Source of the DNA: WM-3-3 sp041660045
GTDB lineage: Bacteria; Pseudomonadota; Gammaproteobacteria; Methylococcales; Methylomonadaceae
Assembly: GCA_041660045.1 (NCBI GenBank)
Contig: JBAZXA010000003.1
Coordinates: forward strand, 310,001 to 374,000
DNA: 64,000 nucleotides
Reading direction: 5' to 3'
The position numbers were made by a program, and so were the translations under genes. This document shows, piece after piece, positions 7,496 through 17,155 of this stretch. Numbering within the stretch: the first letter of the stretch is position 1; each line of letters opens with the position of its first letter. The notes beneath the pieces are model-generated. The model ran no database searches. It was given only the letters and a program-made list of their open reading frames with translations, and was not told where the DNA came from.

Positions 7496-8818
7496 CTAAA
7501 ACGCCAGCCAGCCATTTAGCATAAAGGTATTATTGGCATTAGCCGATTGCCCGACATTATCAAACTGGGTATAGCCGATATATTGCAAGCTCATCCTTAG
7601 GTTAAGCAATGAGCCTAGTAATGACGTTGAGGTTGATTTACCAAACGGCACATAAACTAACTCAGCCGTTAAATATTCGCTATTGGGCCGGTTGTTGGCA
7701 TAAATCGCGCTGTCGTTAGAACCATCGATTTTGTTATAGGCAAACGTTACCCCATAGGTTTGTTCATAGGTATAGGCGGTATTAAACTTAAACGTATTCA
7801 GATAGGTGTTGACGCCGGAAGAGCGTGCGGGCGCCAAGTTTTGATCTTCGTAGATAAAGGTGGTCCTGACTTCAAAGATATGTTTAAGGTTGCCTAAGTA
7901 CTGGTAATTGGCATCAAAAGCGACATCGGTATAACGGTCTGCGCCTTCTGAGGCATCCCGCCCAGGAAATAAGCTGGCCTTTAAGCCATAATGGCCTACG
8001 CTAAAATAATGGCCTTGCCAATTTTTTTGCAAAGCCACGCGCCAGTAAGGGGCGGGGCCATCCAGCCTAATGCGGTCGGCTGCGCCTATGCCGAAACTAC
8101 GTTGGAAGCTGGTTGAAAAACTGTCATAAGCGCCAGCTTCTAAGTACACCAGGTCATTTATTAAGGCATAAGCGGTGGCACCACCCACTTGTGAACCCAG
8201 CACACCATCAATGATGGCGGTTGCGCCAGGTGCAGGTTGTAAGGCTGAGCCATTAAACGGAAAGCCCCAGGCTGGGGTTGAGTTCCACAAGTCTTGTACG
8301 GTTGGGTTATTGTTTAGGGAAATGCCATAACTAAGTTGTAGATCATCCAAATCTAACTGGTCGGCATAGCGGATGTCGGTGTTATCCAATGCTACTGCGT
8401 GCGCTACGCCATCATACGTTAACTGGCTAAAAGCGCCGGTTTTGCCATAAATACGGCCGGCATAAAACAAGGACGCTTGGTCAAATGTAAAGTTGTCATT
8501 TTTGTTAAATTCGGCAGGTAGCCCGTCTTGGCCTTTATCGGTATGGGTAAAGGTACCTTGAACAATACCGCTAAGCGGCGGTAGCTTTTCAGCCAAGCCG
8601 CTAGCGCCGCCTTGGACATAGCCATTTAACTTAAAACTGCGGCCAAATGGGGTCAGGTTTGGGCCAAATGATTGGGTATGGCATTGGTTACAAGCCACCC
8701 CGGTTTGGCGGGTAAAGCTGGGTAATGCGCTGGTATTAAAACTAGTAAAAAGCAACACCAGCGTACAGATGTTTAGCAAACAGCGGTTATAGATGCGTCC
8801 CGCAACTGTCAATTTCAT
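7496..8818 (-). CDS. Cyc2-like fused monohaem cytochrome-porin (putative)
   Basis: A 440-residue protein with a signal peptide (cleavage probably after NTSA), immediately followed by one haem c site, CNQCH, in the context RQTGVACNQCH...FGRSFKLNGY, which resembles the N-terminus of Cyc2 outer-membrane cytochromes. The remainder has alternating aromatic/polar strands and ends in Phe (NGWLAF), as outer-membrane beta-barrels do. Cyc2 proteins carry electrons across the outer membrane in iron oxidisers; broader relatives have unknown roles, so electron transfer is inference. Alone on the minus strand, divergent from tamA. Confidence 0.6.
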   Translation of the reverse strand: MKLTVAGRIYNRCLLNICTLVLLFTSFNTSALPSFTRQTGVACNQCHTQSFGPNLTPFGRSFKLNGYVQGGASGLAEKLPPLSGIVQGTFTHTDKGQDGLPAEFNKNDNFTFDQASLFYAGRIYGKTGAFSQLTYDGVAHAVALDNTDIRYADQLDLDDLQLSYGISLNNNPTVQDLWNSTPAWGFPFNGSALQPAPGATAIIDGVLGSQVGGATAYALINDLVYLEAGAYDSFSTSFQRSFGIGAADRIRLDGPAPYWRVALQKNWQGHYFSVGHYGLKASLFPGRDASEGADRYTDVAFDANYQYLGNLKHIFEVRTTFIYEDQNLAPARSSGVNTYLNTFKFNTAYTYEQTYGVTFAYNKIDGSNDSAIYANNRPNSEYLTAELVYVPFGKSTSTSLLGSLLNLRMSLQYIGYTQFDNVGQSANANNTFMLNGWLAF

Positions 8819-9095
8819 GGCTCTACCTAAAGATTAAGATTAAGCCGGGCATGATAAGGGTTAAGGCTTAATAAAACCTTTAAGATTGTATGACAATTGT
8901 TTTAGCTATGCCGTCTATTATGTTTAGTGTTGGCCAAGCCGTTTTAATACAATCAAATCGGTTTATGTTAGCTAGGCTTACAGCAAACAAAATATGCTTA
9001 CTTAATTAATAGGTAATAGGCTAAGCTAAAGCCTTCTTTTATCCAGTCAGCGTGATAGGCTACTAGTATTTGAATAAGTACGGCTAATTTTGGAA

Positions 9096-10874
9096 ATGTT
9101 GAATAAAACCAGCTCATGGGCTAGCCCAAAGCGGGGAGCAAGTTTGCTAAACGCTATGCCCAAGATGAAGTCACTGCCGTTTTTGTTAGTTTGTTTAACG
9201 GTAGCTAGTGCTAAAGCTGAAGTTAATGTTAGTGGCCTGCAATCGGCAGAACATGAGAATGTCCTGTTGACGATGGCGCTGGCTAAAGAGCCTTGTTCCA
9301 GCCCTGAGTGGAAAATCCGTCATCTTTTTGCAAATGCCGATGCTGATATTGATGAAGCGTTACGGGCATTAGGCTTTTACCACGCTGAAATCAGTAAAAC
9401 GCTAAACTTTAAAGAGGCCTGCTGGCAGGCTGACTTTAACGTAAAGGCAGGCCCGCCCACCTTGATTGAATCAGTTAGTATAGCGTTAAGCGGTGAGGCT
9501 AAGGATGATGCGGACTTTCAAAAATTGTTGGCTAAATTGTCGGCGGCTAAAGGCATGGTGTTACACCACGACTTTTATGAAAAAATGAAGCACCGGATAG
9601 ACGCGTTGGCGCAAGAAAAAGGTTACTTAAAAAGCCAGTTTACAGAACATCAGTTATTAATAGACAAAGCCAACAATAGCGCCGCCATCAAGCTAAGCTT
9701 TGAGTCCGGCAAACGCTTATTTTTTGGTGCAATTACTATTCAGCAAGATAGTTTAAACCCTGATTTTGTTAAGCAATATTTACCCATAAAAACCGGTGAT
9801 TATTATACCGGCGCCGGTCTTGCCAAAACTTACACCGTTTTTTCTAACAGTGATTATTTTAAAACCATAGCCATACGTCCGGATACTGAAGGGATACAAG
9901 CCAATCAAATTCCGGTCAACATAACGCTAACCCCTAAACCTAAATATCACTATAGCGGGGGCTTAGGTTTTGATACCGATATAGGGCCATTATTAAGTGG
10001 CAGTTTTATTAACCGCAGGTTAAACCGTCGCGGACATTATCTGACCGCCAATATTGATATATCGCCAGTATTGTCCACGGCAGATGCTGAGTACAATATC
10101 CCTTTAAGCCATCCCGTTACCGATTCATTTAGCTTGGGTGGCGGGCTTAAGCGCGAAGATAACCAAAGTTACCGCTCACTTTCGGCAAAATTGGCCGGCC
10201 GCTTAAAACACGCCTATAGTGATGGCTGGAAGCAGACTTTAGCTTTAGATTTGAGCTATGAAGATTTTGTCACCGGCGCCACTTCCGGGCAGACTTTTTT
10301 ATTGGTGCCGAGCGCGAGTTGGTTACGCACTAAAACCGATGACTTGTTACGCCCCAGCAATGGCTACCGGGTGCAATTTGATGTTAGTGGCAGTCATCAA
10401 AGTCTGTTATCCAGCGTTAGTTTTGCGCAGGCCTTATTTTCTGGTACCTTAATCCACCCGGCCTTTGGAGACGCTAAATGGATAGCCCATACTGATTTAG
10501 GCGCTACGCTTGCCGATCCGTTTGCGCGCTTACCTACCACTTACCGCTTTTATGCCGGTGGCTTAAACAGTGTGCGGGGTTATGCTTACCGCGAACTAGG
10601 CCCTAAAGACAGCGCAGGTGCGGTTGAAGGTGGGCGCTATTTAACTACGCTTAGCGCAGAATATGAGCAGCCGATTTTGAAAGATTGGGCCTTGGCCGCG
10701 TTTATTGATAGTGGCAATGCTTATAATTCCAGCAAAATCAACTTAAAAACCGGTGTCGGTTTGGGGATACGATGGTTTTCACCCATAGGGCCTGTGCGTT
10801 TAGATGTCGGCATTCCCCTTAACGAATCCAAGTCATCGTTTCAGATCCATTTTTCAGCGGGTTCACGGTTATGA
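9096..10874 (+). CDS. tamA: TamA, Omp85-family outer membrane translocation protein
   Basis: A ~590-residue Omp85-family protein: signal sequence (hydrophobic core SLPFLLVCLTVASAKA), POTRA-like repeats in residues ~50-270, then a 16-strand-type barrel with the RFYAGGLNSVRGYAYRELGP signature and the terminal IHFSAGSRL. With TamB it forms the TAM complex, which helps insert outer-membrane proteins and move phospholipid. The start is uncertain: an upstream TTG at 9090 and ATGs at 9156 and 9165 are in frame, the last two giving a more ordinary signal peptide. Overlaps tamB. Confidence 0.92.
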   Translation: MLNKTSSWASPKRGASLLNAMPKMKSLPFLLVCLTVASAKAEVNVSGLQSAEHENVLLTMALAKEPCSSPEWKIRHLFANADADIDEALRALGFYHAEISKTLNFKEACWQADFNVKAGPPTLIESVSIALSGEAKDDADFQKLLAKLSAAKGMVLHHDFYEKMKHRIDALAQEKGYLKSQFTEHQLLIDKANNSAAIKLSFESGKRLFFGAITIQQDSLNPDFVKQYLPIKTGDYYTGAGLAKTYTVFSNSDYFKTIAIRPDTEGIQANQIPVNITLTPKPKYHYSGGLGFDTDIGPLLSGSFINRRLNRRGHYLTANIDISPVLSTADAEYNIPLSHPVTDSFSLGGGLKREDNQSYRSLSAKLAGRLKHAYSDGWKQTLALDLSYEDFVTGATSGQTFLLVPSASWLRTKTDDLLRPSNGYRVQFDVSGSHQSLLSSVSFAQALFSGTLIHPAFGDAKWIAHTDLGATLADPFARLPTTYRFYAGGLNSVRGYAYRELGPKDSAGAVEGGRYLTTLSAEYEQPILKDWALAAFIDSGNAYNSSKINLKTGVGLGIRWFSPIGPVRLDVGIPLNESKSSFQIHFSAGSRL

Positions 10875-13800
10875 AGCGAGTTGGGATTATCAGCTTGCTA
10901 GTTATCGGCTTGATAATGGGCAGCGTCTTTAGCTTATTAGGCACTGCGGCAGGTAGCCGCTGGTTAATCCTGTCGCTAACCCATAGCCTTCCTTTGTCAT
11001 TGTCTATAGATCAGGTGCATGGCACGCTGCTAGGAGACCTTAGGCTAAACGGTATTAATTACCAAAACCCAACACAAAAACTCAGCGTAAATTCGCTGAC
11101 ACTCAGTTGGCAACCAGTGCAGTTGTTGTCCCGGCGTGTCGTCAAGATCAGCGCCTTGGACATCAACGCTATAGACTTGGAACTTGCACAAGCAGAGCCA
11201 CCTGTAGATGAAAAGCCCATTAAGCTTGAAATAAAACCATTTTTACCGCTAAGCATTATTATCGGGCAATTGCGTGTGACTGATCTGGCCGTGCATCAAA
11301 ACGGCCAGCTACATAAGCTACAAAGCTTAGTGCTCAAGGCCGTGTTAGACCCTGGGCAAGTGGACATCACAAGCCTGGATATCGCGGCTGAGCCTATTGC
11401 TGTGAGTAGCCACGGCACACTGGTACTCAGCCAAGATTTGCCCGTTACCTTAACCGCAGTTTGGCAGATAAAACCCAGTACGGGTGAATTATGGCAAGGT
11501 CAAGCTAAGGTAAAAGGTGACCTTAAAAAATTATTGCTGAGCAGTGACTTGTCAGGGCCTGTTAATGTCCAGTTACAAGGCCAAGTTGATGATGTGGCCA
11601 ATAATGCTCATGTTGATGTCAGCGGCGATTGGCAACATTTGCAATGGCCTTGGGTAGGCGCTGAAGCAGTTTTTAAAAGTAACGCAGGACACTTTAAGTT
11701 AGCGGGTGGTTTAAGCGCCTATGTCCTTATGCTAAACGCACAAATTAATCCACCGTATTTAAATAATGCTGAACTGATACTCGATGCTAAAGGGGGTATA
11801 GACCATATCCAGCTGAATAAACTTGCGCTTAATTCGCCCGATGGCAAATTTTTGCTCACCGGTCAGGTGGCTTGGCCGGATGCTGTTATGTTTGATGTTA
11901 GTGCTAACGCTGAAAACTTTAACCCCGCCGTGTTTAATGCCGAGTTGCCGGGCAAGATAACTTTTGACAGCCAATGCAAAGGCAGTTGGGCGGGCAGTGC
12001 CCTGCAATTGGAGCTGGCTATTAATCAATTACAAGGCCAGTTACGTGGCACGGCGGTTAGCGCACAAGGTCATCTGCAGCTAGCCAAGCAAATAGTCAAC
12101 GTGCAAGATCTGGAAATAGCATCGGGAATTAACAAAATCATCGCAAACGGCAGCCTAGGCGAGCAACAAGGCCAATTAAACGTAGACTTAAACTTGGCGC
12201 GCTTGGATACCCTTTGGCCTGGCTTAAAAGGTAAACTAACGGGCATGGCCAAATTGCAAGGTAGCTTGCAAAATCCTGCAGTAAACTTTCAAGCACAGGG
12301 CAAAAACCTTGCTTTTGCCAGTTATAGCAGCCAACAATTGGCGATAAACTTGGATTACCATCCAGAGCCCCAGCTGCAATCAAGCTTAATGTTTTCTAGC
12401 AGCGCTATAAAAAATGCGGGTAAAACCTTGCTTTCTTCGCTTACGCTAAATGCCGAGGGTACAGCTTTAGCGCATCGCTTAAATTTAAGTGCGGATAGTG
12501 TTTATGGCGAATTTTCCAGCAATCTGGCAGGTCGCTATGATAAGGGGCTTTGGCAAGGTAACTTGGCTAGCTTAAGCTTGGCCAATCCAGATATAGGGGC
12601 ATGGCAATTAGACAAAAAACTGCCCATAGAAATAAGGCAAAAAGATGTAGGTGTGGATGTTAATTTAGCCGATTTTTGCTTAAGCCAAAACGGCGCTAAG
12701 ATCTGCAGCGCGGGTTATTACAAGGCCAATGGTGATTTTCAAGTTAACCTAAATGCCAGGCACTTACCCACGCAATTATTGCAGCCTTTTTTACCGGAAC
12801 AAATGTTGTTAAATGGCAGCATAAATCTTGCTGCGGACGTGTACCAAAAACGCGGTACGTTAAATGGCAACTATCATTTGGATATGCCAGAACCTGCCCA
12901 GATTAAACTCCCCTCTGAAATTAAAACAGAATTGGCAATAAGGCTAACAGAATTAGCCGGTGAAATTAATGCGGGTAAAATCAATAGCCGTTTTAATTTA
13001 GCCTTGCCGGCAAACGATCAAATCAGCGGCACTTTGGCATTCGACACGAAAACGCCGCAAACGTTGTCGGGGCATATTAATGCCGCCATTGCCAACTTTG
13101 CTTTGCTGAATGCTTTTGTGCCCCAGTTAACTGAGCTAAAAGGCAAATTTAATGCGGATTTAAATTTGGCCGGAACCTTAAAACAGCCTTTGCTTGAAGG
13201 CAGTTTGGCATTAACGCAAGCCGGGGCTAAGTATCCAGAACTTGGTTTAGAATTCCGTGAGGTTAACCTTCAGGCCACCTCACCCGGTATCGGTACAGAA
13301 GCTATCAAAATTTTTGCTTCAGCCAAATCAGGAAAGGGTAGCGTGCGGCTTGATGGCGTCTTGGATTTGCAAACTAGCACGCAATGGCCTTTAATGCTTA
13401 GCTTAATTGGCGATAATTTTGAGGTCAGCAAATTACCCGAAGCGGAAGTGGCTGTTTCACCCGACCTTAAATTAGCGTTTTCACAAAGCCAAGGCTTAGT
13501 TACCGGCAAACTAAATATCCCTAAAGCTAAAATCCAGCTTAAACAACTGCCTGCCAATGCGGTGGCGGTAAGCCCAGATGAGCATATTTTAGGGACAGTT
13601 AAACCAGCTGAAAAAAGCTTTGCCGCTGAGGGCATCAACGTGTCTGTAGCGATAGCGCTGGGTCAACAGGTGAGTTTTTCTGGCCAAGGCCTGGAAACCC
13701 AATTATCTGGTAATTTAAAACTTAAGCAAGCAGAGGGCAAAACTGATTTGCAAGGCAATGTTGATATGGCTAAAGCCACTTACAAAAGCTACGGGCAAGA

Positions 13801-14326
13801 CTTATCGGTGCGTAAAGGCCGCTTAATCTTTAATGGTCCTATCGACAACCCTTGGCTGGATGTAGAGGCAATCAGGTTATCTAAAAATAAAAAAATCACC
13901 GCTGTCCTTAGCCTATCAGGATCCATACAACAGCCACAAACGCGTATCTTTTCAGAGCCAGCCTTACCCGAGACTGAAGCCTTGGCCTATCTGATTACCG
14001 GCCAAGGCTTAGACCAGCTCGGCAAATCTGATGGTAATGCCGTGGCCAGCGCAGCGCTGGCGTATGGCTCAGGACAAGCCGCATGGTTAGCAGATAAACT
14101 TGGTGTGGATATTTTAGAGGTGGAAGAAGGCGAAACCTTGCAAAAAAGCCTATTATCCATAGGCCAAAATTTGAGCAAAGATTTTTACGTTGGTGCTAAA
14201 GTGGGCTTGTTTACTAAGCAAGCTGTGCTTGTTGTCAAACACAAGTTAACCGATATTTTTAATGTGGAAACCCAAGCGGGCAGCTCCCAACGGGTAAAAA
14301 TAAATGCCGAATTTGATACCGATTGA
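10871..14326 (+). CDS. tamB: TamB, translocation and assembly module inner-membrane-anchored protein
   Basis: An 1151-residue AsmA-like protein with one N-terminal membrane anchor (VGIISLLVIGLIMGSVFSLLG), a very long beta-rich periplasmic body and the conserved DUF490 C-terminus (PALPETEALAYLITGQGL and GVDILEVEEGETLQKS). It bridges inner and outer membranes with TamA and is likely a lipid conduit. Its start overlaps the tamA stop (ATGA), a coupled operon. Confidence 0.95.
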   Translation: MKRVGIISLLVIGLIMGSVFSLLGTAAGSRWLILSLTHSLPLSLSIDQVHGTLLGDLRLNGINYQNPTQKLSVNSLTLSWQPVQLLSRRVVKISALDINAIDLELAQAEPPVDEKPIKLEIKPFLPLSIIIGQLRVTDLAVHQNGQLHKLQSLVLKAVLDPGQVDITSLDIAAEPIAVSSHGTLVLSQDLPVTLTAVWQIKPSTGELWQGQAKVKGDLKKLLLSSDLSGPVNVQLQGQVDDVANNAHVDVSGDWQHLQWPWVGAEAVFKSNAGHFKLAGGLSAYVLMLNAQINPPYLNNAELILDAKGGIDHIQLNKLALNSPDGKFLLTGQVAWPDAVMFDVSANAENFNPAVFNAELPGKITFDSQCKGSWAGSALQLELAINQLQGQLRGTAVSAQGHLQLAKQIVNVQDLEIASGINKIIANGSLGEQQGQLNVDLNLARLDTLWPGLKGKLTGMAKLQGSLQNPAVNFQAQGKNLAFASYSSQQLAINLDYHPEPQLQSSLMFSSSAIKNAGKTLLSSLTLNAEGTALAHRLNLSADSVYGEFSSNLAGRYDKGLWQGNLASLSLANPDIGAWQLDKKLPIEIRQKDVGVDVNLADFCLSQNGAKICSAGYYKANGDFQVNLNARHLPTQLLQPFLPEQMLLNGSINLAADVYQKRGTLNGNYHLDMPEPAQIKLPSEIKTELAIRLTELAGEINAGKINSRFNLALPANDQISGTLAFDTKTPQTLSGHINAAIANFALLNAFVPQLTELKGKFNADLNLAGTLKQPLLEGSLALTQAGAKYPELGLEFREVNLQATSPGIGTEAIKIFASAKSGKGSVRLDGVLDLQTSTQWPLMLSLIGDNFEVSKLPEAEVAVSPDLKLAFSQSQGLVTGKLNIPKAKIQLKQLPANAVAVSPDEHILGTVKPAEKSFAAEGINVSVAIALGQQVSFSGQGLETQLSGNLKLKQAEGKTDLQGNVDMAKATYKSYGQDLSVRKGRLIFNGPIDNPWLDVEAIRLSKNKKITAVLSLSGSIQQPQTRIFSEPALPETEALAYLITGQGLDQLGKSDGNAVASAALAYGSGQAAWLADKLGVDILEVEEGETLQKSLLSIGQNLSKDFYVGAKVGLFTKQAVLVVKHKLTDIFNVETQAGSSQRVKINAEFDTD

Positions 14327-14333
14327 GCGACAT

Positions 14334-15935
14334 ATGCCAACGCGAGCACTGATTTATTTTGCCTATTTTTTAAAAACCTCAACACGTTACCAAAACCTTA
14401 AAAAGTTTTTTTATAACTTGTTGGAGAGCCCGGACAGCCGTTTAAAATCGTATTTTGACGTGTTTATGATCGGCTTGGTTATCCTTAGTGTGTTTTTACT
14501 GATCAATGAGGTTAGCGGCGCCATAGACTATGTGGATTGGTATGAGCAATGCATCGTCAGCCTGTTTGTCGTGGAATATTTGTTACGTTTTTGGATTTAT
14601 AGCGATAACCATAAAATGATAATTGAGTACTACGAGAAGGTGCAATATCTCGGCGTACCCTTTCAAGTCAGTAAAATTTTCAAAAGCTTAATCACCAAAA
14701 AAATTGAATATATATTTAGCCCCTTAGCCTTAATTGATTTACTCGCGATCTTGCCGAGTTACCGTGAACTGCGGGTTTTAAGGGTTTTTATTATTTTCCG
14801 TTTATTTAAGCTGTTCCGCTATTTAAGTAGCATCAAACTGTTTAGCGAAATTTTATCGAATAAGCGATTTGAGCTATACACCTTAGCTATTTTTCTAAGT
14901 TTTTTAATTTTTATTGGCAGCACCGCGCTGTATTTATTTGAAAACCCAGCCAATGGCGGCGATGTTAAAACCCTGTTTGATGCTTTTTATTTGTCTGTGG
15001 TTACCATGTCTACAGTGGGTTATGGCGATATTTCACCGCATACCACGGGTGGGCGCTTAATTGCCATAGCGCTGATTTTTTCCGGTTTAGGTTTTATTTC
15101 ATTTTTTACTTCAATCATTGTGTCCGCTTTCAGCGACAAAATGCAAAATATACGGGCTAGCCAAGTTTATCTAGAACTTAAGCGCTACGACAGCTTTGTG
15201 ATTATTTGTGGCTTTGGCCGGGTGGGCCAGCACATAGCCAAACAATTGCAAAAAGACCAACAAGCGTTTGTGGTGATTGACCCTAACGAAACTAAAATTA
15301 ACCAGGCTAAGCAACTTAAATACCTAGCTATACACGAAGATGCCAGTAAAAATGAAATATTGCTTAACGTCGGCATTAATAGCAACGCCTCGGCTATTTT
15401 GTGTACAACTGGTGATGATGTGACGAATGTTTACATTACCTTAACTAGCCGTCACTTAAACAAACAAATCCGTATTTTATCGCGCGCCAATAAATTGGAA
15501 TCGGTAAAAAAACTTTATCAAGCGGGTGCCAATAACGTTATCCAACCATTTGAAATTGCCGGTATGGTTATCGCAGAATATGTTGGCCAGCCTGTGGCTT
15601 TTGAGGCCATCGTAGGCATTTTAAATGAAGAAAAGCAATTTATCTTGGAAACTATCCCCGTGCTTAACAATGCGTTTATCGCCGGAAAAACCATAGCGGA
15701 TATAAACTTAGCACAACGCAAGCTTATGTTGGTTGGCATTATCAGCAATAATCCGTTACATCACTTGCATAAAAACAGCTATCCGGTAAATAACCAATGT
15801 TTTTACTTTAACCCAGAAGTCAATTTTGAACTACAACCTGGCGATATCCTCGTGGTGTTAGGCAGAAAATTAGGGATAGATTTTTTTCGTGATCAAATTG
15901 AAAAAAGCCGCTTAAAAAGAAAGGTAAAATCATGA
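14334..15935 (+). CDS. Voltage-gated-type potassium channel with RCK domains
   Basis: About 533 residues: six membrane segments with a basic S4-like helix (RELRVLRVFIIFRLFKLFRYL), the K+ selectivity filter TMSTVGYGD near residue 228, then a cytoplasmic RCK/TrkA-N domain starting FVIICGFGRVGQHIA and a TrkA-C-like tail. It should conduct K+ under nucleotide or ion control. The ATG at 14334 lies eight bases after the tamB stop; a start at 14304 inside tamB is in frame but less likely. It overlaps the next RCK gene by four bases. Confidence 0.88.
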   Translation: MPTRALIYFAYFLKTSTRYQNLKKFFYNLLESPDSRLKSYFDVFMIGLVILSVFLLINEVSGAIDYVDWYEQCIVSLFVVEYLLRFWIYSDNHKMIIEYYEKVQYLGVPFQVSKIFKSLITKKIEYIFSPLALIDLLAILPSYRELRVLRVFIIFRLFKLFRYLSSIKLFSEILSNKRFELYTLAIFLSFLIFIGSTALYLFENPANGGDVKTLFDAFYLSVVTMSTVGYGDISPHTTGGRLIAIALIFSGLGFISFFTSIIVSAFSDKMQNIRASQVYLELKRYDSFVIICGFGRVGQHIAKQLQKDQQAFVVIDPNETKINQAKQLKYLAIHEDASKNEILLNVGINSNASAILCTTGDDVTNVYITLTSRHLNKQIRILSRANKLESVKKLYQAGANNVIQPFEIAGMVIAEYVGQPVAFEAIVGILNEEKQFILETIPVLNNAFIAGKTIADINLAQRKLMLVGIISNNPLHHLHKNSYPVNNQCFYFNPEVNFELQPGDILVVLGRKLGIDFFRDQIEKSRLKRKVKS

Positions 15936-16648
15936 TGCGCATCGCCGTTTTTGGTTATAGCCTCATGGCTTTTGAAGCCATGCGTAGGCTAAATCCTAAG
16001 CAATACCAAATTGTTTTTGTTGTTAAGGATAACGCCCAAGCCATGCAAGCCAAGGAACAAGGCATCACCGCGGTTAGTTTGGATTTCCGTAATGACGATG
16101 AATTAAAAGCAATTGGTATAGGCCGTAATATTGATGTGTTGTTTTGTTTTTTCCCTAAAGATTCAGATAATGTGTTTTTAACTATTTCTGCACGCGCCAT
16201 CGACAAGCAATTGAATATCATTGCCATAGTGGATGACCCTGATTCGGCAGAAAAATTATTGGCGGCCGGGGCTAATAAAATTATTGACCCCTATGAAATT
16301 TGCGGTACTAAAACCCACCAAATGCTCACCAAACCTGAGATTACCCAAATATTGGACGAAACTGTTTTTGGCCAACACGATTTGAATATTGCGCAAATAG
16401 AAATCCCACTGGGCTCATGGCTGGAAAATATCCAAATCAGTCAACTTACGCGTGAGAGCCAACACCAATTGCTGGTGTTAGGTGTAGTCGATAAAGAACT
16501 CGGTGAGGAACTGCATTTTGTCATTGGCGAAAAAGAACATTACTTGAACGCTGGCGATGTATTAGTGGTGATGGGGCCGTCAAACGCGATTACCTTGTTT
16601 ACCGAGGAGATCAGTCAAACCCAACAAAAAACTCGGGTTGTAAACTAG
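15932..16648 (+). CDS. Stand-alone RCK (TrkA-N/TrkA-C) protein
   Basis: A 238-residue soluble RCK protein resembling the cytoplasmic half of the channel immediately upstream. It has a TrkA-N Rossmann domain, but the glycine loop is degenerate (VFGYSLMAFEAM instead of GxGxxG), and a TrkA-C domain at the end (AGDVLVVMGPSNAI). It probably assembles with the channel to complete its octameric gating ring. Four-base overlap with the channel gene indicates coupling. Confidence 0.8.
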   Translation: MMRIAVFGYSLMAFEAMRRLNPKQYQIVFVVKDNAQAMQAKEQGITAVSLDFRNDDELKAIGIGRNIDVLFCFFPKDSDNVFLTISARAIDKQLNIIAIVDDPDSAEKLLAAGANKIIDPYEICGTKTHQMLTKPEITQILDETVFGQHDLNIAQIEIPLGSWLENIQISQLTRESQHQLLVLGVVDKELGEELHFVIGEKEHYLNAGDVLVVMGPSNAITLFTEEISQTQQKTRVVN

Positions 16649-17155
16649 ATAGTTTAGGCTACCAAGCCATGATTTACATGGGGCAGATTTTAAAATTAAA
16701 TCAGCGTCGAGTTTGCAAATATATAGCTAAGTCAATTAGCTTAAGTATTGATAACGTGAGAATATTCTTAATATCCTCCATTTATAGAATGTCATTTTGA
16801 CACACAAAAAAAGTGTCAATTATTTTTACACTTTTGCCACAAAGCTCAATTTTAATTTCTTAATAACTTACTAATAATATTAAAAAGTATATCTATTGGT
16901 ATGGTATTTGACTAAGCATTGCGTAGAACTGGGTGTGACTGTCATTTTTCGATTTTATAGCAATATTTTCTTAAAAATAACTTACTAGAGGCTTGTGTCT
17001 AGTGACTAGGAGAATGAGTTTAGCGTGTGTCAGTTTTTTTTACAGTTACAGCCATTTCTATAACCTAGCCAAGTTTGTATGTTGGGGCTAATTTCTTTCT
17101 AAAAGCAATTAATCTTAGCGGGCTGAATATTCTGCAATCTTTATCAGGAGTTTTT
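16649..17155. other. AT-rich intergenic region upstream of the dockerin-type gene
   Basis: No gene is seen in about 500 bases. The region is markedly A/T-rich and contains a perfect 7-bp inverted repeat (TTGACAC at 16797-16803, GTGTCAA at 16813-16819, 9-base A-rich spacer) that could be an operator. The ribosome site ATCAGGAG precedes the ATG at 17156. Confidence 0.5.
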
